Assembly: GCA_000482145.1 (NCBI GenBank)
Contig: AUXH01000087.1
Location: 1 to 44,554 of the forward strand
Length of the DNA: 44,554 nt
Reading direction: 5' to 3'
From: Strigomonas culicis
Lineage: Eukaryota; Euglenozoa; Kinetoplastea; Trypanosomatida; Trypanosomatidae
In this document: in pieces, positions 21,401 through 28,642 of the stretch
How positions within the stretch are numbered: position 1 is the first letter of the stretch
Layout: each line of letters opens with the position of its first letter
Translations under genes and position numbers: made by a program
The notes under the pieces: generated by a model
What the model was told of the DNA's origin: nothing
Database searches by the model: none
The model's input: the letters and a program-made list of their open reading frames with translations, nothing else

Positions 21401-24400
21401 CAGTGCACATGGCTGCAGCGCTGGTTCGTGTCCTGCCAGTGGAGCACCTGCACCCCCTCCGCGGTGGGCTTGTCCATCGGCGCGCGCTTTTCCCCCTCAC
21501 CGACGTGCTTCAAGACCATCAACGGGTTGAAGACATCGGCACGAATATCGAGACGATCCTCGCTGGTGACGTCGCAGGTGAGGTTCGCGGACGTGACGTG
21601 CTGCGTGAGCACGTAGTTACTCTGCCCTCCCCGCGCAACGAGCTCGCAGTTCAGCAGACGCAAGCTCCATCGCGTGACAATGTAGGCCGCGTGCTCGTAC
21701 TCCACATCCACCATCGTGTCGGTGCGCGACACGGAGAAGTACTGATTACTGGAGCTGCGGCTGTGGAAGTACTCGACCGGCTTGGGGTTCAGCAGCTCCG
21801 TCAGCTGCCGAGTGAAGAAGATACGGCGCAAGGAGTCCCAGGCGTCCAGCTCCAGTACATGCAGCAGGGGTTTGTCAAGGATCACCGTGGCCTCCGTGTA
21901 CGAAGGTGCGGCACCCGACTCGTCACTCGTGTGCATGCGGCGACGGTTCGCCGCCGACGGTGTTGATAGCGAAAGGCTTACACGGTCCATACTGAACAAT
22001 GAGACCCGCTTCGCAGATCCGCCGGCGTCGCCCGCACCTGCATCTGTTGAGGCGCCCGGTTTGCTCCCGGCAGCCGGGTCCACGTTTTCGAAGAGGTGTA
22101 TAAGGGCCACTTCAAGGCTTTGAGCCCCGCTCGCTGCCCACCTTCCGCCCGTTGCACGGTAGTACTGCAACCCCTTCTCGACGCTCAGCTGAAACCGTCG
22201 CTTCGTCTCGGAGCTGACAACCGTGAGATTTGTAGACGGCAACGTAAAGAGGAAGGAGACGGAGGGGGACGGCTTGGCCTTATCCGCGCCGTCGTTGCTG
22301 TCGTCGTCGCTCTTCTTCCGGGGCTGCGGGAGACCGCGATTCGGCGCACAGGCCACGTCTGTGACGGCGCATTCGGCGGAGGGGCCGCTCGTAGCCAAGT
22401 TGTTGCACATCAAGTTGAGAGCTACCATCTCGAGAACACTGCCGATACGCGAGGACGAGAGGATAATGTCGAGCGGCACGCCCTCCTCGGACCCACTCAG
22501 CGTCTTTGGGGCTCCGGTGAATTCCTTCTTATTCGGGTGCACCGCCACGATAACGGCCACGTCATGCGCCTCTGCGTCGACAAAGGAGTAACCACCCTTT
22601 CTCTCGCTCGGCACGAGCATCAGGTCGAACTCCACGTTCACGCGCACCTCCTCCACCAGGGGCTGCAGCTGCGCGTAGGTCCCGGGCTGGTACCAGATGT
22701 GCCGCAAGTAGCTGCTGATGGCGCGCCGCGTCGGCATGCCCTTTGCGCGCGGCACCCGCTGCTCATCCCAGTCAAACTGATGCACGAACAGGTAGAAGAA
22801 GGTGCTGTCGTCAGTAATGTTCACCGAGATCAGGGCACTGGTGGCGACAAGCACCTCAATCTTCTTCATGAGCCCCTTGAACGCTAACGGGGTGGCGGAC
22901 GCCACTGGGGCAGCGCCAGGCTCCAGCGTGGCCCACTCGCCGTACTGAGTATCCGCACGGCTAAAGCCGTATTGCCCGAGCACGCAGCCGGGGAAGGACC
23001 GCAGCCGCTTGTACAGCGGGCTGCGCAAGGCGGCAAGGATCTGCAGATAGAAGGGTAGGTAGAGACACACGTAGCCTCCTTCCGTCTTCAGGTCCAGCAG
23101 CGGCGCTATCGTCTTGTCGCCGTCCTTCGGGGCGAGGTAGTGCAGCTCAACGCTCATTTCCTGCGCAGGGGCTGTCAGCTGCGAAATGCCCGTGCTAGGC
23201 CCCAGCAGTGAAAAGTGGCCGTACTCCAGCGGGCACTCCTCGTTCAGCTCGCAGCGGCCCTCCGTGAGGAGCAGCTTCACGCCGGTCTCCAAGTGGGTTG
23301 GAAAGCACTGCACTGCCACATGGAGCGCACGGCCGCGCAGCGAAATGGCGCGGAGGATCGACCGCACATCCTCCTTTCGCGACACCGGGATCTCCCCGAA
23401 CACCGCCGCAGCACGCACCTCCAGTGGAAACACAGGAATGAAGAAGGGCGGCGCGTCCGCCGTCACATTGACGAAGTCGCCCGTCTTCTTCTCCGGCGGT
23501 TTGTGGAAGTAGTGCGTGGTGGCCACCTTCGCGGTTCCGATCACGCCGTAAAACACTTCGAGCACAATGACGGTCTCAATGTTGAAAAACACACGGCCCT
23601 CTTCCAAGTCCACGAGCCACCCCTTCGCGCGCGACACCTCGACCATCACGTCGGTAGCGGCGCACAGCGCATTGCCCGCCGAGGTGTTCATGATCACATC
23701 CGCCGCGAACGCGTAGCAGGTCGACGCGGCCCCGTTCGCATCGGGCAGCCAGAGCAGTTCCAGCGCGTGCGGCGCGTCATCGAACATGGCAAAATAGTGG
23801 TGAAAGGAGAGGTTCTTGCGCATCAGTTCCTCGGGACACAGCAGCTCCATCTCCGCCAGGTCCTCGCCCAGGCGGTTCTTTACCAACAGCTTCACAAAGC
23901 TTGTACTGAGGACAAGGGTGTGCTTCGCCAAAAACGCATCCAATGGAGAGGTGACCTCCTCCGCCCCTCCCCCTCTTTGGGCGCTCTCCGAGCGACGTTG
24001 CAGCTCCCGACGCTGCCGGATCTGGTCCTGCACAAACGTCACAAAATGCCGCCCTTCGGACGGGGGAAGCCTGATGGTTTGGTGAGAGTGAATCACCAGT
24101 TCCTCGGCGCTGACAAGGCTCCAGAGGTCCCCGGCAGCTGCCATCTTCTCCAGTAGTCGTTTTGTACTGCTGAGCTGCGCCGCCTCAAAGAGCACCATGG
24201 GCTTTAGCAGCGACTCGTTCGCGAGCTCTAGCACCAAGGGCTCGATGGAGGCGTCGATGCCACTATCTACATTGAGTGCCAACTTCTCTGGGTTCAGAAC
24301 GATCTCCATCATGGAAAAGGAGATGAGGTCCACAGGGGCCGCCTCCATCTGACAGTACAGCCGCACAGCCTTGGTACTGTTGCCAATCGTGATGTAGTAC

Positions 24401-27201
24401 TCCTCCTCGGGGCCCTTGTAATGCTTCTCACCCCCTCGCAGGGGGCTAATACGCGCCTCCGGTACGGTCAGCACGAGGCACGGGTCGCCCTGAAAGAAAA
24501 CGCGTTCCGCTGTGGACATGCGCGGCTGAGAGGACTCCTCATCCAACTCGCTTGAGTTTTTATCCTCGCTGTTTTCCGACTCCAGGCTCGAGTGCGTCGC
24601 CTGTGGATTCACCGTGCGGGACCGCTGCACATGCTTCCGTTCACCGGAACGCGGAAGCACTCGGTCGTCCCGTTCGTTGGGGGACAAGAGGGTGGAGTTC
24701 GACGATTCGGGTAAGCACGTCGACGTCGCCGAGTCCACCGCCATGGACGGAGCGAGCGATGCGTACAAGGTGGAGTCGCGAGTGCTCACCGCGCCATGCT
24801 CTTTCCGCAAGTCGCGCGCGAGAAAGGGCACTACCACGTCAAACGCTTGAACCGACATGTCCAGTGCGGGCTGCAGGCGTGAGGCGCTCGTTGGCTCCTT
24901 CTCGACCGTGAAGAGACCCAGCGCAGAGGTGCCCCCTTCTCGCTTCAAGACCCGCACGAAGCCGAGGATGGCGTCCATCCACCACAGCCACTCGTGAAAC
25001 GGTCTGGCGACGATGAGCTGGGGGCCAATGGATACACGTAGCAGTGTGCCCGCAGCGTTCTTCTTGACGACCAGCCAATCCTTGTACGGGGCGTCCTCGA
25101 CCGGCTTGGTGGAGAGCAGCAGCGGTGTGTGGAAGGTCCCGGTGAAGTGGACAAGGGCGCTCCGCACAAAAAAAGAGAAGGATGCACGGTCCTCCTTCGC
25201 ACCGAGTGCGTTGTGCGCGTAGATCTCCACGGAGTGCAGTTGGCAGACGAGCTGCTGGCGCATGTGGAGCAGCACATTGTCCTCATAGTGGCAGCCATCC
25301 CAGTAGGCTGGCACCACGGCGAGCGTGAAGACATCGCATTGGAAGCGCAGGATACATGGGAGGGCCGGTGCGTGCGGCTTCTCCCGACGGCGATGCCGTC
25401 CTTCCCCCGCGTGCACCACCGGCGTGTTCTTGTACGCACCTTGGTTGATGAAGCGCAGTCCGACGCGCCATCGCTGCTCCAGGCGCTCCTTGAACTTCTC
25501 CGACACCTTGTGGAACGCCTTTGACACTTCGCAGCTTTCGGCAGACGATGCGGCATCGTCTGCGGCGGTGGGAATGAGTGTCGGGGCCGCCTCGCTCCGC
25601 TTGAACCACCCCCACAGTGAGGAGACGCTCGTCTCGACCTTCTTTTTTCGGTGCATCAGGTGGCTCAGGTACTGCTGCTGCACCTCTAGCCGCTCCCGGT
25701 CGCAATCCAGTTCTGTTGCGGCCAGACAGTGCAGAAAGACGAGCTGCTCTAATGTAAGGGCATCTTCCTCCAAGTACGCCAGAGTCTCCGCTTCCTTCCG
25801 ATCGAGGACCGGCAGCCAGTAAGCGCCATGCACGCGCTTCCACAGTTCGCAGTAGGTGCGTCGCCGCCGACTGAAGGACACCATGTTATCCAAAATACTC
25901 TGCTGGTGGTAAATGCCCTCCACGCCCATGAAGCGGTTTTGATGTACACGCCACCGAATGCACTGGAGGGCAAATCGCCACCGCCGGCGTGCAAGCGAGT
26001 TCGTGCCCTCATTCCCCCTTTCCTGTAAGAGATGCAGCATCCGCCGGTACGGCACACCCAGCACCCAGTGCTGCGAGGAGCGGACCAGGTTGAGCAGTGT
26101 CGCGAGGCCACCGAAGGAAACTTCGACGCGCACCATCTGACTCACGCCAACGTGCACCTCCAACAGCGAGCTATCCGTTGGCAGCCACACTTGCGCGGAG
26201 GCCGTGTCGAGCTCGAGCAATTTTTCCGAATGGGCCCACCACTCACAGAACAGGTCAAAAATGGAGCCGCTCGTCGTCGCGGTGTCGAAGAAGGCATTCC
26301 ATCCCATCTCGCTGACGTTATTCTTCCTCGCGTTATGCACGGCCACCGTGATGCCCTTCACCTCTATGTTTTTGCAGATTCGCTTGTCCTTTTCCTCCTT
26401 GTCTCCGCTACCCATTTGAACCTTGTCACTGCTCTTGTTGTTGTTGTTCGACCCACTGGGTGCAGCCCTCCCTTCGTCGTCCGAGTGCACCTTTATCTGC
26501 TGAATCCACACGGACGCAGCTGCAGCGAGGGTCGGATGCAGTGTTTGGTAATCAAAACTATAAACGACGGACACATCCTCACACTCCAACTCTGCATTTT
26601 TCAAAATCGGTTCCAAGTAATTACCAAAGAGGGATGCGTTTAACGATGCGATGGGAGAAGAAGGCGAACCGATATTGGTGTAGTCAAAACTGCCACCACC
26701 ACTATTATTGTTGGGGTTACTGTCGTTAAGGGAGGTTTCTCCTTCTACGGCTGACTGCACCTCGTCGGCCAGCTCCTGTGTAAAGGTTTTGTATAGGGTC
26801 TTTTTCAACGCCTTCGCACGGACCTTTTCTTCCTCCGCATGATAGTCGCGTTGACGTAGTGGCGCCAGTACGATTTCGACACCCTTCACCTTGATCTGGA
26901 TCGGTTGCGAGTCCAGCGACGACCAGGGGATGGCAATCACGAGTTCACGAATGACACCACGCACAACGGTGAAGGGCCAGAGAAGGGCCTGCTCACTCGC
27001 CTCATGCTCCATCTCCTTCAAACTCTTCTTTTTTTGCAAGAGTAAAAGCGAGACTTGCTCTAAAACATCCGCACGTAGCTGCAGATCCCGCAACACGAGC
27101 TGGCCCGACCACAAAGACACTTGAAGCTGCTCTTCATTGACATGTTCAATGAAGTGTCCCAAGTATTCAACAATGTACGCCGATATTTGCTTTTCGAGCA
27201 T
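12469..27201 (-). CDS. VPS13: VPS13-family bridge-like lipid transfer protein, 4910 aa
   Basis: VPS13 proteins are rod-like channels that move phospholipids between membranes at contact sites. The N-terminus is a classical chorein domain: MLEKQISAYIVEYLGHFIEH followed by L-x-V-S-L-W-S-G-Q-L-V-L-R-D-L-x-L. This fixes the start at the ATG 27199-27201. A Ser/Glu-rich disordered insert lies at about 825-905. The adaptor-binding (VAB) domain spans about 3367-4130, with six modules each marked by an Asn: FRNELGV (3367), VRNDAAR (3508), LNETGC (3667), LHNKLAF (3781), IWNTHQS (3911) and IENRTAF (4053). The Gly/Val-rich helices typical of the VPS13 C-terminus occur at about 4590-4640 (GLVARPVSGLLSGVGS). 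The last 270 residues do not show an obvious PH-like domain. The frame is unbroken over 14.7 kb. It is longer than most VPS13s (about 3100-4300). Confidence 0.95.
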   Translation of the reverse strand: MLEKQISAYIVEYLGHFIEHVNEEQLQVSLWSGQLVLRDLQLRADVLEQVSLLLLQKKKSLKEMEHEASEQALLWPFTVVRGVIRELVIAIPWSSLDSQPIQIKVKGVEIVLAPLRQRDYHAEEEKVRAKALKKTLYKTFTQELADEVQSAVEGETSLNDSNPNNNSGGGSFDYTNIGSPSSPIASLNASLFGNYLEPILKNAELECEDVSVVYSFDYQTLHPTLAAAASVWIQQIKVHSDDEGRAAPSGSNNNNKSSDKVQMGSGDKEEKDKRICKNIEVKGITVAVHNARKNNVSEMGWNAFFDTATTSGSIFDLFCEWWAHSEKLLELDTASAQVWLPTDSSLLEVHVGVSQMVRVEVSFGGLATLLNLVRSSQHWVLGVPYRRMLHLLQERGNEGTNSLARRRWRFALQCIRWRVHQNRFMGVEGIYHQQSILDNMVSFSRRRRTYCELWKRVHGAYWLPVLDRKEAETLAYLEEDALTLEQLVFLHCLAATELDCDRERLEVQQQYLSHLMHRKKKVETSVSSLWGWFKRSEAAPTLIPTAADDAASSAESCEVSKAFHKVSEKFKERLEQRWRVGLRFINQGAYKNTPVVHAGEGRHRRREKPHAPALPCILRFQCDVFTLAVVPAYWDGCHYEDNVLLHMRQQLVCQLHSVEIYAHNALGAKEDRASFSFFVRSALVHFTGTFHTPLLLSTKPVEDAPYKDWLVVKKNAAGTLLRVSIGPQLIVARPFHEWLWWMDAILGFVRVLKREGGTSALGLFTVEKEPTSASRLQPALDMSVQAFDVVVPFLARDLRKEHGAVSTRDSTLYASLAPSMAVDSATSTCLPESSNSTLLSPNERDDRVLPRSGERKHVQRSRTVNPQATHSSLESENSEDKNSSELDEESSQPRMSTAERVFFQGDPCLVLTVPEARISPLRGGEKHYKGPEEEYYITIGNSTKAVRLYCQMEAAPVDLISFSMMEIVLNPEKLALNVDSGIDASIEPLVLELANESLLKPMVLFEAAQLSSTKRLLEKMAAAGDLWSLVSAEELVIHSHQTIRLPPSEGRHFVTFVQDQIRQRRELQRRSESAQRGGGAEEVTSPLDAFLAKHTLVLSTSFVKLLVKNRLGEDLAEMELLCPEELMRKNLSFHHYFAMFDDAPHALELLWLPDANGAASTCYAFAADVIMNTSAGNALCAATDVMVEVSRAKGWLVDLEEGRVFFNIETVIVLEVFYGVIGTAKVATTHYFHKPPEKKTGDFVNVTADAPPFFIPVFPLEVRAAAVFGEIPVSRKEDVRSILRAISLRGRALHVAVQCFPTHLETGVKLLLTEGRCELNEECPLEYGHFSLLGPSTGISQLTAPAQEMSVELHYLAPKDGDKTIAPLLDLKTEGGYVCLYLPFYLQILAALRSPLYKRLRSFPGCVLGQYGFSRADTQYGEWATLEPGAAPVASATPLAFKGLMKKIEVLVATSALISVNITDDSTFFYLFVHQFDWDEQRVPRAKGMPTRRAISSYLRHIWYQPGTYAQLQPLVEEVRVNVEFDLMLVPSERKGGYSFVDAEAHDVAVIVAVHPNKKEFTGAPKTLSGSEEGVPLDIILSSSRIGSVLEMVALNLMCNNLATSGPSAECAVTDVACAPNRGLPQPRKKSDDDSNDGADKAKPSPSVSFLFTLPSTNLTVVSSETKRRFQLSVEKGLQYYRATGGRWAASGAQSLEVALIHLFENVDPAAGSKPGASTDAGAGDAGGSAKRVSLFSMDRVSLSLSTPSAANRRRMHTSDESGAAPSYTEATVILDKPLLHVLELDAWDSLRRIFFTRQLTELLNPKPVEYFHSRSSSNQYFSVSRTDTMVDVEYEHAAYIVTRWSLRLLNCELVARGGQSNYVLTQHVTSANLTCDVTSEDRLDIRADVFNPLMVLKHVGEGEKRAPMDKPTAEGVQVLHWQDTNQRCSHVHCTCSVDLLKTKYSRGELYSAAPVLKTHHVAVEMQPFILYVPLVPLQQLVRLTQSRLRALKLATPAGYPVSPLSGAPLCHVTLLSFLCTDVNVVFPQASTPLEAIMETPPAAHVCGCIRLDQSVEGKQTAVDTSVAAEAAAGTVAEEDTLKDRLVTAIYCTVSTTVTCTKVELGVAQLKRLHLPNVNLCIQQDCSDAICLEVSDKVNRYTVSYEYPDVAHVLHYRLNEQIVLQLCCHLMLVSDPGHTFSFSLQHVSAGLGVWSAMVEKWREVDSGKALGDALSAGAPGAVQMQESNSTPCDVFKLVKEFNCTVPKLALVLEGQVDSDEERLAPVILKLMVYSPLTMTLRPTGAGEEHRSSPGDRASNGQDLSGDASQATVLTISTSGAIELTDRDNNQMLYYTMMSASTGVEGGSAAKGSDAHVQGIVATLRMAEQTVALTVDVEGLVVNSTPALVDFSLLLAQVHREPSTKALYAQLAKWRGRDDGSKRRELQVQTHLRSFGINIGDVAFVEVQAIDLELSAPLFRDLSSILRNEQSAPTHTLHIGAVQVRRGAKTAAAKAFLSVNAIHVDLSPGVFSCRAESCLVRNYTSTFIASTLDDLLLLKRYGERLIPFSQRVDESFSRTIHVRVHDTRVRLYPVEQGLAREEEARTGRPRVASAAAPYVEVCLPAVQVKSAARAASHELEVSLVECTAHFIRPPEGRSDVRERFVVTPDCSVLLTMREDRLSSSRHCQVALSPVEVHFPLGESLTFFTESIAQVVLPLTSPSWRAGGDPDAPSTLELKHAEAGENPSLHSFKMDAVVPLLCIKAVEWGERPGPGRCVFSHELKQIQLEYERSLHRTLKALTVQRMACAVHPDVQPKPLCEPVPIAREAEGGDGSLAATPFSFRDCCERTQEEAPATSLLPSGPTAMNTSHFEHQDVRTIRGRVPSVACMVSPELMRILSTAAQGVYAGWTGVQDGGSGDGVDLDTGELDETAEGSTCVLTYPCSIGAYSFECASVRSVLTVTGNISLSESLILGGLDGYRLHFKKDARAHAPQNVIRVTAANGTELHLSPFVYPDGSQEPSIVVDAGITVTLEGVLLVIDKRIWSDTIAVEERSLFVIAESSVRDTTPLASRHDPDASVSQEGLHFLPSRAQRRTSLSVDLAAEASVSLWSPQVFFTSAGAVRLSYTVKRDYANVRKASEFHIVEEAGEAALLNVQLKGDIGSILKAPLDVLAVLQHHQAKYAVAADASTPAASGCTDIRVVVPPVEFCLSTRQLSLLGHFLQSVKGDERYAAARRTWSEHRKSASGARTRAQASSGALRKWAVAVGITAPRAHLIITNAFLTPELTATLTNVYTHVSTTRALESVEFTTTFALSAHDVSVPKETRQLLSLTPEIALEYIEFPHGGTLRKAVVTCEEVALTVPIFSALHMWRRWKDRELFNLCSSSFSFRNELGVPLVLHFVRKRVLRASLNSTLTGPAATASAMPPSLHLPADACVPVHQFSAFDTRVLISLDEPVRRGTPLSPNAVQSPFFSRDEGGIGRDAAGIDVSLITKETCERFTLQQGNIGTLDGVVRYDLEANTFVVTSTVLVRNDAARCVARLSASMEIPAKGERYAPLTVLKAPLGLSLDAFTYSPESSLLTLGDIISSFVLHQSNLHTTRVSEGLLKHAIVENGQFRFLLPLRFPVAREVSSTGDVQAVAAAPEPAAPSIVVELVITKEVAKKATRRTAKWFPLFDVVVAIKPVMSFLNETGCVLRITVGEAARTQEKDLSVAAATLLCQPGETCDWFPSSLAEALGAVCLYLEMDLPPRAAQQVRTVTSTVAPLDRSEVFVNVGDTHPCGALLVKRVASGASCFVIQPASVLHNKLAFPVSVKAQGLPDLWCSLDCNESYPLLFTRSEAESKSDVPRLQVYLSTACRVGSDPFLATTPLAVALQCEDAAGRLCVLCSCAVESRGSPTPTAAGAVSATVSTATSDVLPGAFGPPSTLFMPMWMIWNTHQSLFLWVRTSQSEEPKAIAVSPGQQVPLVWFEKSCTHLEVSFSYGTAEKPCFKWSVFVPLATITASSAPITMKHAKQDGVVEIRMDEVLRYTSAAVPLHYSEAPQEERYCCLSLFARSDEHQFSIIQVGIEEPVPLIIENRTAFTVQISRARTGSHKHATAGADKVAEVEKEDQQTFVVSPHTDCPIAWASPFNNDRADIRVVVFESASNASLRSDDVLRLQKLCSLQQSTLIGKRVFAMVTKDDTKHTFTVTLTTVNILENRARSLPDHLLTVEVFVQRLLLFVASRCLRQDEVSLSCTPLALQARAGKLAIRVHDSVASDDEILAALKERELDLLFINVSGIYLTFSHNRRYLLSSVQVGEVEVMDCTKLRKNLPPLLSLRPTLVEDKTKAVPCVQLLLSVVSSKTSNKATPWRTTTSGSTVVEAMELQLTPAAVHVTDEFLFIVREAARCCLDTLPTTQTRGGGGARAAQVGGEGHRYSLTIKEMRVGPIEADLTFSRRPDGRFNPFDSLLFANLLASSIDHAPIRFKPAHLLNVFSRDVSLAEAWRVVLVHMYRQPLLLQLYRVVGSLEVLGNPLALVGSLNRGLRHFVKDAVVDRRFAAGSKQLLKDTTAATLHSVSLLSRFGGRTLAALTLYDPPEEATAASEDGRSTFLRAFSMGVVSGLRGFVSMPIVGARQAGAAGLAAGVVSGVVGLVARPVSGLLSGVGSTTDFYARLLDATQHAQSTQERYLLLLRNYHGWAVEQELGRSGLARSGPATSPSGTATPSEATPPNLSVDFLSPAFFARMLNALPLNQQRSAHDVARHVITAVGVQNFALYASFGAFMRHATQEELAAWLHVSIYAELAHMLRLHLEGGDDAPVGLAVLGDAPVLPGTGDPRRRAALASSMEVIRASLGAALREPTPATAASGAPPVKEVRVSPDTAERARHIKRTLGADSLLKFVTREEFIAVCSLEEIMDCFGRDDLEKYGNLIFRKMGQSYMRLLNLAS

Positions 27202-27213
27202 AGAGAGAACTAA

Positions 27214-27239
27214 ATCGTGTGCAGCGCGCTGCACACGAT
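27214..27239. repeat. 26-bp perfect palindrome in the VPS13 5' leader
   Basis: The 13 bases atcgtgtgcagcg are followed directly by their exact reverse complement, without a spacer. It ends 12 bases before the VPS13 start codon and lies downstream of both candidate splice acceptors, so it should be in the mature 5' UTR. Confidence 0.95.
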
Positions 27240-27305
27240 GGTTTGCGTAATTAGGTTAAAGCGGTGGTCCTCAGAAGAATGTAAAATAATGCAGGAAAAA
27301 AGGAC

Positions 27306-27307
27306 CT
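27306..27307 (-). promoter_or_regulatory. Predicted trans-splice acceptor of VPS13
   Basis: Minus-strand T-rich run (plus 27308-27332) ends in ctgcag; its AG gives a 5' UTR of about 104 nt. A second AG at 27270-27271 after another pyrimidine run is an alternative. Confidence 0.45.
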
Positions 27308-27592
27308 GCAGCAAAGAGATTTAAAAAAAAAGATGTTAGGTTTTATTAACTACTTATGCTTACGCAAAAAAGAAAAGGCGAGTGGAGCAGGAAGAACCAT
27401 ACCATGTGGCACAAGAACACGGTATACCGATACGGTAAACCTCCATAGAAAAGACGTACATGCGCCAAGGGAGAAACGTACTTTTCAATCTTAATTCCGC
27501 ACTGGGTTTCATCGCCCATCGATGAAGGAAAAAAAAATGGCGTATATGTACATGTAGTAGGAGAAGGAGCAAACATCATTATCTTCTATATA

Positions 27593-28033
27593 TCACGCCG
27601 ACCACACATTCCGCGTGAGCAGCAGCAAGGCTAGGACCTCCTTGCAGTTCTCAAAGGACACATGGCCCTGCTCGTCACCGGCAGCCTTGATCGCCTCCTG
27701 CAGCACCGCCTCTGAGTCGCTATCGCCAAGCCCGCCCGAAGTGGAGAGATTCCTACACATATTGCGAAGCTGGGTCACCGTGATCCAGCGCTGTTTGGTG
27801 ACATCTATAAGGTCAAACATGGTCTCCAGGTCCTGCTCGTTGAAAAGAGACGTGGACTGCTTCTGATCCCGAATGTGTCGGATCTCATCCCGCAAAAACG
27901 CCTTCGGATCCTGCGGCTGGTGGTACAGAAGCAGTTGCATGAAGTGCGCGAAGAGCTCATCGATCTTGTGCTTTTGAATGTACTCCTTGGTAGCACTCAT
28001 TTGCTCTTCCTGTGTGTTGGTCTTCTGGTCCAT
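27593..28033 (-). CDS. EFCAB10-like RIIa/EF-hand protein, 146 aa
   Basis: Residues about 18-50 (YIQKHKIDELFAHFMQLLLY, then Q-P-x-D-P-K-A-F-L) match the RIIa/DPY-30-like dimerisation-docking fold found in cAMP-kinase regulatory subunits and in flagellar adaptor proteins. The rest is a pair of EF-hand-like helices. The first has a non-canonical loop (DVTKQRWITVTQ, with Trp at position 7) that probably does not bind calcium well. The second (D-E-Q-G-H-V-S-F-E) is also partial. This order is that of vertebrate EFCAB10. Docking domains of this kind often bind amphipathic helices of radial-spoke or other axonemal proteins, so a flagellar role is plausible but inferred. Start is the ATG at 28031-28033; a second Met at residue 12 is possible. 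Confidence 0.8.
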   Translation of the reverse strand: MDQKTNTQEEQMSATKEYIQKHKIDELFAHFMQLLLYHQPQDPKAFLRDEIRHIRDQKQSTSLFNEQDLETMFDLIDVTKQRWITVTQLRNMCRNLSTSGGLGDSDSEAVLQEAIKAAGDEQGHVSFENCKEVLALLLLTRNVWSA

Positions 28034-28440
28034 GGCTGCTTTCTTTTTCTGAGAGAGTGTCTACGGTACGTATACGCAAGAGAATAGGTCGTACTAGATG
28101 CAGTCAACCGTCAAGTACCTACTGTGACGTTACTTCCGGTATGTTCCTCTTTTTCTTTAAAAGTTCTAACTGTACGTGCATTCAACACAAAGGGTAGAAA
28201 AGGGAGTGAATAAAAGCCGCATGCGATTCGGTGTACATCAGAAGAAGAAAAGAAAAGACCACTTTAACGTGTTCCACACTGAACTCTTCGTTCCCTTAGG
28301 TCAGGCGTGTAGGCGTATTTATTTATATATGTTTGCCTGTTATACAGTAGTTATACGTGCTGAATATAAAAAGAGAGACACGAAGGCACGTATAGATGTA
28401 TATTTATAAAAGAACGAAACATACTTAAAGAGAAATATGC

Positions 28441-28478
<38 letters not shown>

Positions 28479-28642
28479 TTGTAAAGCGATGAACAAGAAG
28501 AGTGTAGTGCAACAACTCATAGAGAAGAATAAAATAAAAAAAAACTGCAAGACGAAATAAAGTGGGCAGCGGAAGGTGCGGGACAGGATGCAAACAATGG
28601 AAAGGATCGCTACAGACGCAAAAGCTGTCCGAAAGGGGCCCT
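28034..28642. other. Intergenic spacer with microsatellite
   Basis: AT-rich spacer between the disordered-protein gene and the EFCAB10-like gene. It contains a compound AT/GT dinucleotide repeat (28439-28479) and several A tracts. The part nearest 28643 is of intermediate GC and may still be coding in another frame if the upstream gene is frameshifted. Confidence 0.55.
28439..28479. repeat. Compound (AT)n(GT)n microsatellite
   Basis: About ten AT units (28441-28460) run directly into nine GT units (28461-28478). Read from the transcribed strand it is (AC)n(AT)n in the 3' UTR region. Confidence 0.95.

Larger units (their letters stand above)
27202..27592. other. Intergenic spacer with VPS13 leader
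   Basis: Contains the VPS13 5' leader and the 3' UTR of the EFCAB10-like gene. Sense-strand pyrimidine runs at about 27308-27332 with AG at 27306-27307, and again at about 27272-27300 with AG at 27270-27271, are candidate trans-splice acceptors. A short minus-strand frame (ATG 27517-27519 to 27346) encodes a hydrophobic peptide of 57 aa. I do not call it, because the only pyrimidine tract ahead of it abuts the ATG with no AG between. Confidence 0.55.

Noticed and set aside
27346..27519. Small hydrophobic minus-strand frame (57 aa, MGDETQCG start) between VPS13 and the EFCAB10-like gene
   Set aside because: GC is a little higher than other spacers, but the only nearby pyrimidine tract abuts the ATG with no AG between them, so the ATG would probably not be in a mature mRNA. 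An orthologue search would settle it.
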